DNA of 64,000 nucleotides from CBIHON01 sp966211965 (GTDB taxonomy: Bacteria; Pseudomonadota; Gammaproteobacteria; Burkholderiales; Burkholderiaceae_D), in NCBI GenBank assembly GCA_966211965.1, contig CBIHON010000019.1:1-64000 (forward strand), written 5' to 3'. The notes beneath the pieces are model-generated. The model did no database searches, was not told the origin of the DNA, and saw only the letters and a list, made by a program, of their open reading frames with translations. The translations under genes and the position numbers were made by a program. Within the stretch, counting starts at the first letter, position 1. Each line of letters opens with the position of its first letter. Positions 16,430-24,900 of the stretch are shown here, one piece after another.

Positions 16430-17788
16430 TTACAAACTAGCCTGCACGCTGGCGATACCCACTTGCGCACTGCCCTCGGCCAACCGCACTGTGATCGTTT
16501 CGCGTGGCTGGAGTTCTTTGGGCGCGCGCACGATCCTGCCTTTGCCGTCGGTCACAATCGCGTAGCCGCGCTCCAGCGTGCGTTGCGGATTGAGCAATTC
16601 CAGTTGTGCCGCCAGCGAAGACAGCGCCTGGCGTTGTTGCTGCGAGCGGCTGGCCATGCTTGCCGCGAGGCGCCTTGTTTTTTCTCCCAGGCTCAGGCGT
16701 TGCGTCGCCGTGTCGGGCAATTGAGCCGACCAGCGGTTGCGCAACTGCACCAAGGCATGACGCGCTTCGCTCAGCGGCGTTTGCGCCGAATGCCGCAAGC
16801 GCGTCTGCAAGCCATGCAATTTCAAGCGTTCATGCCTGATGTAGGCGCCCGGACTGACCATGCGGCGCGATAGCCAATCGAGGGTTTGCGCGGCGTCGGC
16901 CAAGCGCCGTTTCAGGGCGCGCGTCAAATCGACGGCCTGCCCATCCAGCGTCGCCATCCAGTCGTCACGCGGCGCGGCAGCCAGTTCGGCGGCGGCGGTG
17001 GGGGTCGGCGCGCGCAGGTCGGCGGTAAAGTCGGCAATCGTGAAATCGGTTTCATGGCCGACCCCCGAGATGACCGGCATGCGGCAGGCGGCAATCGCGC
17101 GGGCCACCACTTCCTCGTTGAATGACCACAAGTCCTCGATACTGCCCCCGCCGCGGCAGAGCAGCAGCAACTCGCATTCGGCACGGGCGGATGCCGTGGC
17201 GATGGCATGCGCGATTTTTTGCGCCGCGCCTTCGCCCTGCACCGGCGCCGGATACAGGATTACGCGGATATGCGGCGTGCGCCGCCGCAGCGTGGCCAGG
17301 ATATCGCGCAAGGCCGCTGCTTGCGGACTGGTGACGATGCCGATGATTCTGGCGAATACAGGGATTGCGCGCTTGCGCGCCGGCTCGAACAAGCCTTCCG
17401 CCGCCAGTTTGGCCTTCAGTTGCAGGAACGCCTCGTACAGGTTGCCCACTCCGGCGCGGCGGATCGCCTCAACGCTGAGCTGGAAATCGCCGCGTGCCGC
17501 ATACAGCGTCACCAAGGCACGGACTTCGACCTTGTCGCCTTCGCGCGGCATGAAGCCGGCGTATTGCGCCCGGCCCCGGAACATCACCGCCCGTACCTGA
17601 GCCGCATCATCCTTGAGCGTGAAATACCAATGGCCGGACGCGGCGCGGGTGAAATTCGAGATCTCGCCGGAAACCCAAGCCAGCGGGAAATTGCGCTCCA
17701 ACATTCGCGCCACAGCTTGATTTAAAACCGAAACCGTCAGCACAGGCGGCGCCGAATGGGCGTTTTCAATTACATCGCCAGGGTTCAT
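16430..17788 (-). CDS. xseA: Exodeoxyribonuclease VII large subunit
   Basis: The 452-residue protein has an N-terminal OB-fold (TVSVLNQAVARMLERNFPLA, SGHWYFTLKDDAAQVRAVMF) and the XseA catalytic core (about 125-330: FARIIGIVTSPQAAALRDIL, LLCRGGGSIEDLW, ISGVGHETDFTIADF), followed by a long coiled-coil tail. With XseB, encoded elsewhere, it degrades single-stranded DNA in both directions. The start MNPGDVIENA at 17788 was chosen because the family begins there; the frame is open to 17923 with no homologous sequence. Confidence 0.94.
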   Translation of the reverse strand: MNPGDVIENAHSAPPVLTVSVLNQAVARMLERNFPLAWVSGEISNFTRAASGHWYFTLKDDAAQVRAVMFRGRAQYAGFMPREGDKVEVRALVTLYAARGDFQLSVEAIRRAGVGNLYEAFLQLKAKLAAEGLFEPARKRAIPVFARIIGIVTSPQAAALRDILATLRRRTPHIRVILYPAPVQGEGAAQKIAHAIATASARAECELLLLCRGGGSIEDLWSFNEEVVARAIAACRMPVISGVGHETDFTIADFTADLRAPTPTAAAELAAAPRDDWMATLDGQAVDLTRALKRRLADAAQTLDWLSRRMVSPGAYIRHERLKLHGLQTRLRHSAQTPLSEARHALVQLRNRWSAQLPDTATQRLSLGEKTRRLAASMASRSQQQRQALSSLAAQLELLNPQRTLERGYAIVTDGKGRIVRAPKELQPRETITVRLAEGSAQVGIASVQASL

Positions 17789-18154
17789 GCGGGATTCCGG
17801 GGTAAAACCTGTCCACAGGCGCGCCAAACTGCCATCTTCCTGTAATAAACCATTGTGTATCTCGCAATATTTTCTATAAGTATTTGATTTTAAAGCGGAA
17901 ATTAATTCCTGCTTCATTTTCATGCAAGAAGGGAAAACCCTTACGAATCAAGTACTTTGCATTGATTTTGGAAGTTACTCACAAAGTTATCCACATAAAA
18001 TGTGAAAAACTTTTGTGCTGAATTTACGTGTATAGAGACTTGCTCACAATTGCTCAACACGTTACATTCTGCATCCATCAACCGTTTCGTCGTTTTCGCC
18101 AGAGCGCGGGGCGTGACAACGGCATTCATCATCGTATTCAACAAGGAGCCTTTT
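17789..18154. promoter_or_regulatory. Divergent xseA/exbB intergenic region with one DnaA-box match
   Basis: The 366-bp AT-rich region between the divergent genes must contain both promoters. TTATCCACA at 17987-17995 is an exact DnaA-box consensus. No cluster of boxes accompanies it, so it is not proposed as an origin. No small gene was convincing here. Confidence 0.4.
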
Positions 18155-18760
18155 TTGCTCGCAATTATTCAAGCTGCAGGCTGGCCGATCTGGCTGCTGC
18201 TCATCGCCTCGGTCATCGGATTAGCGCTGATTATCGAACGCTTATTGTACCTGCGCCGCGGGCGGATTCTACCGCCGAACCTTTTGCAGGAAGTCATTCG
18301 GGTCTATCACAACGGCAAGATCGACGCGAATGTGATCAGCACGCTGGAACAGAATTCGCCTTTGGGTCGGGTGCTGGCGGCCGGTTTGCGTAACGTCGAT
18401 GCCCCGCGCGACGCGATGAAGGAATCGATCGAAGAAGCCGGGCGCGGTACCGGCCATGAACTGGAACGCTTCCTGACCACCTTGGGCACCATCGCGACCC
18501 TGGCGCCGTTGATGGGCCTGTTCGGCACCGTGGTCGGGATGATCGAGATTTTCGGCGCCCAGAACGCCGCCGGCGCCAATCCGGCGCAACTGGCGCATGG
18601 CATCTCGGTGGCGCTGTATAACACCGGTTTCGGCCTGGCGATTGCAATGCCGACCCTGGTCTTCTATCGGCATTTCCGCGCGCTGGTGGATAGCTTCATC
18701 GTCGATATGGAGCAGCAGGCGGTGAAGTTTGTCGATACCGTGCATGGCAGCCGAAAATAA
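18155..18760 (+). CDS. exbB: ExbB/TolQ-type proton channel subunit
   Basis: The 201-residue MotA/TolQ/ExbB channel protein has three transmembrane segments (about 8-30, 110-135, 160-180). Landmarks are ERLLYLRRGRI, the LGTIATLAPLMGLFGTVVGM helix and ALYNTGFGLAIAMPTLVFY. With ExbD and TonB it uses the proton gradient to energise outer-membrane receptors, possibly including the ZnuD-like receptor in this window. The start is a TTG at 18155, seven bases after AAGGAG; an upstream in-frame GTG at 18002 would add about 50 residues unlike the family. exbD follows 12 bp downstream. Confidence 0.9.
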   Translation: MLAIIQAAGWPIWLLLIASVIGLALIIERLLYLRRGRILPPNLLQEVIRVYHNGKIDANVISTLEQNSPLGRVLAAGLRNVDAPRDAMKESIEEAGRGTGHELERFLTTLGTIATLAPLMGLFGTVVGMIEIFGAQNAAGANPAQLAHGISVALYNTGFGLAIAMPTLVFYRHFRALVDSFIVDMEQQAVKFVDTVHGSRK

Positions 18761-18772
18761 AGAGACGCGTCC

Positions 18773-19207
18773 ATGAACTTTCGTAAAGGCAAAGGCCGGG
18801 AAGACCCGGAAATCAACCTCATTCCGTTTATCGACGTCTTGCTGGTGATCCTGATTTTCTTGATGGTCACCACGACCTATAGCAAATTCACCGCCTTGCA
18901 GATCACCTTGCCGACCGCCGATGCGGAAAAGGCAATGGAACGGCCATTCGAGATCAATGTCGCGGTCGACCAGCAAGGCAGCTATGCGATCAATAATGCT
19001 CGCCTCGCTGTGCGCGACGCCGCCGGCTTGGCTGAAGAACTGAAAAGCGTGGCTAACGGCAAAGGGGAATCCCGGAAAGATCCGGTGATCATCATCAATG
19101 CCGATGCCACGGCGGCACACCAGAGCGTGATCAACGTCTTGGAAGCGTCGCGTCTGGCCGGGTTCGAGAAAGTGACGTTTGCCGCGCAGGCCAGCGGGAA
19201 AAAATAG
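18773..19207 (+). CDS. exbD: ExbD/TolR-type biopolymer transport protein
   Basis: The 144-residue protein has one N-terminal transmembrane segment (about 19-40) preceded by the family signature EDPEINLIPFIDVLLVILIF, which includes the proton-pathway Asp, and a periplasmic domain ending ASRLAGFEKVTFAAQASG. It is the stator partner of ExbB in the TonB energising complex. It is co-transcribed with exbB and followed by lpxK, an arrangement common in Burkholderiales. Confidence 0.93.
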   Translation: MNFRKGKGREDPEINLIPFIDVLLVILIFLMVTTTYSKFTALQITLPTADAEKAMERPFEINVAVDQQGSYAINNARLAVRDAAGLAEELKSVANGKGESRKDPVIIINADATAAHQSVINVLEASRLAGFEKVTFAAQASGKK

Positions 19208-19288
19208 CAAGGCAGCCGTCTCGAAATATTCGGTCTGCCACCATGCCGTTACGCCGGAGCATCCGTAGAAGAGCAGGGCGGTACGGTA

Positions 19289-20362
19289 ATGCGACGCGCG
19301 AGGTCATGCCTCGCTCTTTACGGATCTAATGGCTTGTCCTCTCAATTTTCCCGTCTTGAAACGATTTTGACCCGCGCCTGGTCCAGGCGCGGCTGGTTGG
19401 CTTGCCTGCTGTTTCCGGTTTCATTGCTGTTTCGCGCGCTCACCGCCCTGCGGCGCAGCTTCTATGCGGCCGGCCTGTTGAAATCGACCTCCTTGCCGGT
19501 TCCGGTGATCGTGGTCGGTAATCTATTCATCGGAGGAACCGGCAAGACGCCGCTCGTCATCTGGCTGGTCGAGGCATTGCGGCGCGCGGGTTATTTACCG
19601 GGGGTCATCTCGCGCGGCTATGGCGCCTCCCATGAGGCGCCGCTGGAGGTCACAGCCGATTCGGCGGCGCGGCAAGCCGGCGATGAGCCGGTGTTGATTG
19701 CTCGGCGCACACAATGCCCGGTCGTGGTCGGGCGTCAGCGCACCGCTGCTGCTCAAGCCTTGCTGGCTGCTCATCCGCAGGTGAATGTGATCGTCGCCGA
19801 CGATGGCCTGCAGCACTATGCCTTGGCGCGTGACGTGGAAGTCGCCCTGTTCGATGCCCGGGGCGCAGGCAACGGCTGGGTGCTGCCTGCCGGGCCTTTG
19901 CGCGAACCCTTGTCGCGGCGCTGTGATTTTACCGTCATCAATGCGAACCGGCGCCCGTCCGGCATGCCCAATGATGCGATCAACATGCAATTGGCGGGGC
20001 GGATAGCTCAACGTCTTTGCGATCGAACGCAAAGTCGGGATGTGGCGGCTTTTGCATCATCAGCCGTGATCGTGGCAGCGGCCGGCATCGGCAATCCGGC
20101 GCGATTTTTCACCATGCTGCGCGATGCCGGCTTGCAATTCGCCGAGATGCCGTTGCCGGATCATTACGACTACCGTGTGAATCCTTTTGCAAATCTTGAT
20201 GCCGATATCATTCTGATCACCGAGAAGGATGCAGTAAAATGTGGGCAGATTGACATACTCAAAAACGACCCGCGCTTATGGGTCGTGCCGGTAAGCGCGC
20301 AGATCGACGGTGCGCTGGCTGAACGAATTCTGGAGAAACTGCGTGGACACCCGATTGCTTGA
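19289..20362 (+). CDS. lpxK: Tetraacyldisaccharide 4'-kinase
   Basis: LpxK phosphorylates the 4' position of the lipid A disaccharide at the inner membrane. The Walker A-type motif VGNLFIGGTGKTPL is at about 77-90, preceded by an N-terminal membrane-associated segment (WLACLLFPVSLLFRAL); NVIVADDGLQHYALARD and the C-terminal DIILITEKDAVKC complete the family pattern. The ATG at 19289 gives 357 residues. A TTG at 19334, just before SSQFSRLETILTRAW, matches where the family usually begins and may be the true start. Its end overlaps the next gene by 20 bp. Confidence 0.92.
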   Translation: MRRARSCLALYGSNGLSSQFSRLETILTRAWSRRGWLACLLFPVSLLFRALTALRRSFYAAGLLKSTSLPVPVIVVGNLFIGGTGKTPLVIWLVEALRRAGYLPGVISRGYGASHEAPLEVTADSAARQAGDEPVLIARRTQCPVVVGRQRTAAAQALLAAHPQVNVIVADDGLQHYALARDVEVALFDARGAGNGWVLPAGPLREPLSRRCDFTVINANRRPSGMPNDAINMQLAGRIAQRLCDRTQSRDVAAFASSAVIVAAAGIGNPARFFTMLRDAGLQFAEMPLPDHYDYRVNPFANLDADIILITEKDAVKCGQIDILKNDPRLWVVPVSAQIDGALAERILEKLRGHPIA

Positions 20363-20537
20363 TATCCTTGTGTGCCCGATCTGCAAGGGGCGGCTCGAAT
20401 ACGATAAAAAAGCGCAAGAATTGATTTGCCATGCGGACAAGCTTGCCTATCCGATCCGCGACGACATTCCCATTATGTGGGCCGACCAGGCGCGCGAATT
20501 GACGGCGCCGCCGTCTATCAGCTCCTCTGCTGTTTGA
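20343..20537 (+). CDS. Trm112/UPF0434 family protein
   Basis: The 64-residue protein starts from GTG (V/M-DTRLLDILVCPICKG), with GGAGAA a few bases upstream. It has one CPIC zinc-knuckle half and the conserved tail LAYPIRDDIPIMW. Members of this family resemble the eukaryotic methyltransferase activator Trm112. It commonly sits between lpxK and kdsB, as here. It overlaps lpxK by 20 bp, suggesting coupled translation. Its exact role in bacteria is not settled. Confidence 0.85.
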   Translation: MDTRLLDILVCPICKGRLEYDKKAQELICHADKLAYPIRDDIPIMWADQARELTAPPSISSSAV

Positions 20538-20622
20538 CGCATCGTTGTCCGGCCTGCACTGGCTGCAAGCATGATGACGATTCACGCTTTTCCTCATATT
20601 GACCCACCCGTGAAACAGTTGG

Positions 20623-21396
20623 ATGAATCAAACCAATCATTCCGTGCAGCCTTTCATCGTCATCATTCCGGCCCGCCTTGCATCGACCCGCTTGCCTGAC
20701 AAACCGCTTGCGGATCTGGGCGGCAAACCGATGGTGGTCAGGGTGGCCGAGCGTGCCGCATTGTCGGGTGCTGCGCAAGTGATCGTGGCGACCGATCATG
20801 CCGCGATCCTCGCCGCATGCCGGGAGCATGGCATCACCGCGCATATGACACGTCCGGACCACCCTTCGGGCACCGACCGGATTGCGGAAGTGGCAAGCCT
20901 GATGGGATTGGACGAGGATGCCGTAATCGTCAACGTGCAAGGCGACGAGCCCTTGATCGATCCGGACCTGATCACAGCGACCGCATCGCTGATCGACGCT
21001 GATGTGCCGATGGCGACCGCGGCTCATGCCATCGACAACATGGCCGATGTATTCAATCCCAACGTGGTCAAAGTGGTATTGGACCGGGAAGGACGGGCGT
21101 TGTATTTTTCGCGTGCGGCAATTCCCTGGCATCGCGACGGGTTCGGGCAAACAAGGGAGTCGCGGCCCGACGGCTATGTCGCACTGCGACATATCGGGCT
21201 CTATGCATATAACAATAAATTTTTGCAAGCCTATCCGCAACTTTCGATTTCACCTTTGGAACAAATCGAAGCGTTGGAGCAGTTGCGTGTGCTGTGGCAT
21301 GGGTTTTCGATTGCCGTCCATGTAAGCCTCACAGCACCTGAAGCCGGCGTCGATACCCCGGACGATTTGATGCGGGTGCGGCGGCATTTCGGCTGA
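20623..21396 (+). CDS. kdsB: 3-deoxy-manno-octulosonate cytidylyltransferase
   Basis: KdsB activates Kdo with CTP for lipopolysaccharide core assembly. The 257-residue protein has the nucleotidyltransferase start FIVIIPARLASTRLPDKPLA, the RPDHPSGTDRIAEV motif, VNVQGDEPLIDP and the later HIGLYAYN segment, all intact. It is in line with lpxK and the Trm112-like gene, forming a lipid A/LPS precursor group with adk behind it. Confidence 0.96.
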   Translation: MNQTNHSVQPFIVIIPARLASTRLPDKPLADLGGKPMVVRVAERAALSGAAQVIVATDHAAILAACREHGITAHMTRPDHPSGTDRIAEVASLMGLDEDAVIVNVQGDEPLIDPDLITATASLIDADVPMATAAHAIDNMADVFNPNVVKVVLDREGRALYFSRAAIPWHRDGFGQTRESRPDGYVALRHIGLYAYNNKFLQAYPQLSISPLEQIEALEQLRVLWHGFSIAVHVSLTAPEAGVDTPDDLMRVRRHFG

Positions 21397-21614
21397 ATTT
21401 TTTGAAATCGGCGGCAAAGAGCGGGTGCCGATGAATTTATGTGGTAAGTTTCGTGCAAAGTTCGTGTGATAAAAAGCTATCTGAAGGTGCTGCAAAAAGA
21501 ATATTCTCAATATTGCCGTGCGTAGCCAGCGATGCAGCAATGGCTTGCGCTATAGTTTGAGATGGCTTTTTGGCAAGTGCCGCAATTGAATTCAAAACTC
21601 GTTTAGGAAATAGC

Positions 21615-22271
21615 ATGCGCCTCATCCTGTTAGGAGCGCCTGGTGCCGGTAAGGGCACGCAAGCCACTTTCATCAAAGAAAAATACAACATCCCGCAAAT
21701 CTCCACCGGCGATATGCTGCGCGCTGCGGTCAAGGCCGGCACACCGCTAGGCGTGGAAGCCAAGAAGGTCATGGATGCGGGCGGATTGGTGTCGGACGAC
21801 ATCATCATCGGTCTGGTCAAGGACCGCCTGAAGCAGCCGGATTGCGCCAACGGCTATTTGTTTGACGGTTTTCCCCGCACCATCCCGCAAGCGGATGCGA
21901 TGAAGGAAGCCGGCGTCGGCATCGATTACGTATTGGAAATCGATGTGCCGGACGATGCGATCATCGAGCGCATGAGCGGCCGCCGGGTTCATCCGGCATC
22001 CGGCCGCACCTATCATGTCAAATTCAATCCGCCGAAAGTGGCAGGCAAGGATGACGTCACCGGCGAAGAACTGATCCAGCGCGACGACGACAAGGAAGAA
22101 ACCGTCAAGAAGCGCCTCTCGGTCTATCACGAGCAAACCGAGTTACTGGTGGACTACTACAACAAGTGGGCAAAATCCGGCCAACCCGGCGCGCCCCAAT
22201 ATCGCAAGATCGCCGGCGTCGGCCTGGTCGATCAAATTCGCGACAGAGCATTTGCTGCCCTGGCAGAATGA
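21615..22271 (+). CDS. adk: Adenylate kinase
   Basis: The 218-residue long-type adenylate kinase interconverts ATP+AMP and 2 ADP. It has the P-loop LLGAPGAGKGTQ, the AMP-binding DGFPRTIPQADAM and the LID segment GRRVHPASGRTYHVKFNPPK, without zinc-binding cysteines. The ATG at 21615 begins the canonical MRLILLGAPG; the frame open to 21570 is rejected. A strong terminator overlaps its stop codon. Confidence 0.97.
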   Translation: MRLILLGAPGAGKGTQATFIKEKYNIPQISTGDMLRAAVKAGTPLGVEAKKVMDAGGLVSDDIIIGLVKDRLKQPDCANGYLFDGFPRTIPQADAMKEAGVGIDYVLEIDVPDDAIIERMSGRRVHPASGRTYHVKFNPPKVAGKDDVTGEELIQRDDDKEETVKKRLSVYHEQTELLVDYYNKWAKSGQPGAPQYRKIAGVGLVDQIRDRAFAALAE

Positions 22272-22300
22272 AAAAAGCGGACCTTGTGTCCGCTTTTTTT
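22271..22300. terminator. Bidirectional intrinsic terminator after adk
   Basis: AAAAAAGCGGAC...GTCCGCTTTTTTT hairpin directly after the adk stop. It can also end the small minus-strand gene at 22311-22439. Confidence 0.85.
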
Positions 22301-22310
22301 ATCTCTCGCC

Positions 22311-22439
22311 TTAGTGCTGCAAGCTCGCCAACCCGATCAATGTGCCGGTTAGCTCAAGCGAGAATAATAAAAAGACAACGAACAGTTTTGCAGTACGCAG
22401 GTCGCGGAATGCATCGATGTAGCGCAGCAGGGAGTCCAT
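22311..22439 (-). CDS. Possible 42-residue single-pass membrane miniprotein
   Basis: The frame starts MDSLLRYIDAFRDLRTAK, has one hydrophobic span (about 19-40, LFVVFLLFSLELTGTLIGLA) and ends SLQH. An amphipathic positively charged N-terminus before the helix fits a small inner-membrane protein. It is convergent with adk and shares the bidirectional terminator. No clear Shine-Dalgarno was seen and I do not recognise a family. Confidence 0.45.
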   Translation of the reverse strand: MDSLLRYIDAFRDLRTAKLFVVFLLFSLELTGTLIGLASLQH

Positions 22440-22499
22440 CGTTGCAAGCCGCCAGCTCGGATGTGTTTAACTTGGTCGTAATAACGAAAAGGAGAAAAC

Positions 22500-24749
22500 A
22501 TGGCATCAGGTGTGTGGTTGTGGTTTACCGTAGCGTGCGGCGTCATTGCCGTGATTTATGGACTCATGTCGCGTAGCTGGATCCTGCGACAGGATGCCGG
22601 TAACGCCCGCATGCAAGAGATTGCGAGGGCGATCCAGGAGGGCGCTGCCGCATATCTGGCACGTCAGTACCGGACCATCGCCATCGTCGGCGTTGTCTTG
22701 TTCGTCCTCATCGCCATTCTTCCCGGTCTTGGCCCTACCACCGCCGTAGGTTTCCTGATCGGCGCGGTGCTGTCCGGCGCCTGCGGCTTTATCGGCATGA
22801 ACGTGTCGGTGCGGGCCAACGTGCGGACTGCACAGGCGGCGACCAAAGGCATGAACGAAGCGCTCGACGTGGCGTTTCGGGGCGGCGCCATCACCGGCAT
22901 GCTGGTGGTTGGCTTGGGCCTTCTGGGCGTGACCGTGTTTTACGTTGTCCTTACCTCTTCGGCATCCCCCGGACTGGGGCAGCCGGCATCGCAGCATGAC
23001 ATGATCAAGCCCCTGATCGGTTTGGCGTTCGGGGCCTCGCTGATTTCCATTTTCGCCCGTTTGGGCGGCGGCATTTTCACCAAGGGCGCAGACGTGGGCG
23101 CCGATCTGGTCGGCAAAGTCGAAGCCGGCATTCCGGAAGATGATCCGCGTAACCCGGCCGTGATTGCCGACAACGTCGGCGACAACGTCGGCGATTGCGC
23201 AGGCATGGCGGCCGACTTGTTCGAAACCTACGTGGTGACCTTGATTGCCACCATGCTGCTCGGCGCCCTGCTGATCACCAAGGCGGCCACCGAGGCGATC
23301 ATGTATCCCTTGCTGCTCGGCGCGGTATCGATTCTCGCCTCGATCATCGGCTGTTCGATGGTCAAGGCTCAGCCCGGCAAGAAAATCATGTCGGCGCTGT
23401 ACACCGGTTTGTGGTGGGCCGCCGGCCTCTCATTGATCGGTTTTGCGGTCGTTACGTGGATGCTCATGCCGGAAGACATGCGCATGCCGATGATGGGTTC
23501 GGCCGTGGTCGGCATCGTGCTGACGGGCTTGATGGTCTACATCACGGAGTACTACACCGGGACCGATTTTCATCCCGTCAAGCATATCGCCGAAGCTTCG
23601 ACCACCGGCCACGGCACCAACATCATCGCCGGCCTCGGGGTGTCGATGAAAGCCACCGCTTATCCGGTGCTGGCGGTTTGCGTGGCGATCCTGGTTGCCT
23701 ATTGGCTGGGCAGCACGGCCGGCAGCGGCTACGGCCTGTACGGCATCGCGATCGCCGCGACCTCGATGCTGTCGATGGCCGGCATTATCGTCGCGCTCGA
23801 CGCCTACGGCCCCGTCACCGACAACGCCGGCGGCATTGCGGAAATGTCGCATCTGCCTGACTCGGTCCGCGCAATTACCGATCCGCTCGACGCGGTCGGC
23901 AACACGACCAAGGCGGTGACCAAGGGTTATGCAATCGGTTCCGCCGGCTTGGCCGCGTTGGTGCTGTTCGCGGATTACACGCACGCGCTGGATTCCGTCA
24001 ACAAGAGTACGACCTTCGACCTGTCGAACCCGATGGTGATTGTCGGCCTGTTCATCGGCGGCTTGATTCCCTACCTGTTCGGCGCCATGGCGATGGAAGC
24101 GGTAGGGCGTGCAGCCGGGGCCGTGGTGATCGAAGTGCGCCGCCAGTTCCGCGACATCAAGGGCATCATGGACGGCAGCGGCAAACCGGAGTATGACAAG
24201 GCGGTCGACATGCTGACCGCATCGGCGATCAAGGAAATGGTGATGCCTTCGCTATTGCCGGTCATCGTGCCGATCCTGGTCGGCATGCTGCTCGGGCCGG
24301 CCGCGTTGGGCGGGCTGTTGATGGGAACGATTGTGACTGGTCTGTTTGTCGCGATCTCGATGACCACCGGCGGCGGCGCCTGGGACAATGCCAAGAAATA
24401 CATCGAGGATGGCCACTTCGGCGGCAAAGGTTCGGAAGCGCATAAAGCTGCGGTGACCGGCGATACCGTCGGCGATCCGTACAAGGATACCGCCGGCCCG
24501 GCAGTCAATCCTTTGATCAAGATCATCAATATCGTTGCATTGCTGCTGGTCCCTCTGTTGCCGGCAGTAGGCTTGACCTCGGCCGGAGGACACGCCCCGA
24601 CGCCAGCGGCGATCACGGGTCCGGCACCTGCAACAACGATGCCGCCCGCCGCCGCGCCCGCGAATCCGGCAACCTCGACCGCACCCCCAGCATCGGCCCC
24701 GGCAGCACCGGCCGCGAGTGCTCCTGCCGCGTCGGCACCAGCCAAGTAG
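22500..24749 (+). CDS. hppA: Membrane proton-translocating pyrophosphatase, K+-independent type
   Basis: The 749-residue integral membrane protein hydrolyses pyrophosphate and pumps protons. The substrate-site motifs are DNVGDNVGDCAGMAADLFET and, later, DAYGPVTDNAGGIAEM. The potassium-determining segment reads GNTTKAVTKG, with Lys where K+-dependent enzymes have Ala, so K+-independent activity is predicted. A good Shine-Dalgarno (AAAGGAGAA) precedes the ATG. The last 60 or so residues form an unusual Ala/Pro/Thr-rich low-complexity tail after the final membrane helix. A terminator follows. Confidence 0.96.
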   Translation: MASGVWLWFTVACGVIAVIYGLMSRSWILRQDAGNARMQEIARAIQEGAAAYLARQYRTIAIVGVVLFVLIAILPGLGPTTAVGFLIGAVLSGACGFIGMNVSVRANVRTAQAATKGMNEALDVAFRGGAITGMLVVGLGLLGVTVFYVVLTSSASPGLGQPASQHDMIKPLIGLAFGASLISIFARLGGGIFTKGADVGADLVGKVEAGIPEDDPRNPAVIADNVGDNVGDCAGMAADLFETYVVTLIATMLLGALLITKAATEAIMYPLLLGAVSILASIIGCSMVKAQPGKKIMSALYTGLWWAAGLSLIGFAVVTWMLMPEDMRMPMMGSAVVGIVLTGLMVYITEYYTGTDFHPVKHIAEASTTGHGTNIIAGLGVSMKATAYPVLAVCVAILVAYWLGSTAGSGYGLYGIAIAATSMLSMAGIIVALDAYGPVTDNAGGIAEMSHLPDSVRAITDPLDAVGNTTKAVTKGYAIGSAGLAALVLFADYTHALDSVNKSTTFDLSNPMVIVGLFIGGLIPYLFGAMAMEAVGRAAGAVVIEVRRQFRDIKGIMDGSGKPEYDKAVDMLTASAIKEMVMPSLLPVIVPILVGMLLGPAALGGLLMGTIVTGLFVAISMTTGGGAWDNAKKYIEDGHFGGKGSEAHKAAVTGDTVGDPYKDTAGPAVNPLIKIINIVALLLVPLLPAVGLTSAGGHAPTPAAITGPAPATTMPPAAAPANPATSTAPPASAPAAPAASAPAASAPAK

Positions 24750-24770
24750 CGGAACGTCAAGCACTTCATG

Positions 24771-24802
24771 AAAAGGCAGCCGCAGCTGCCTTTTCCTTTT
24801 TT
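24771..24802 (+). terminator. Intrinsic terminator after hppA
   Basis: AAAAGGCAGC-cgca-GCTGCCTTTT hairpin followed by CCTTTTTT. Confidence 0.85.
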
Positions 24803-24840
24803 GCGACGCAAAAATTCGCTACAATTGCGAGTCGATGTTT

Positions 24841-24856
24841 ACGTTAACGTTAACGT
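24841..24856. promoter_or_regulatory. 16-bp perfect palindrome, possible LiuR-type operator
   Basis: ACGTTAACGTTAACGT is exactly self-complementary and lies 44 bp before the start codon of the dehydrogenase gene. With the flanking TTT it resembles the ACGTTNACGT-type sites I recall for the MerR-family regulator LiuR of branched-chain amino-acid catabolism; that match is unverified. Confidence 0.5.
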
Positions 24857-24900
24857 CATGCAAACCTTTCCGTTTTTTCATTCTTCAAAAGAGGCCGGCA

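Noticed and set aside
17987..17995. Replication origin
   Set aside because: Only one exact DnaA box is present and no dnaA/dnaN or gidA-type neighbours are nearby.
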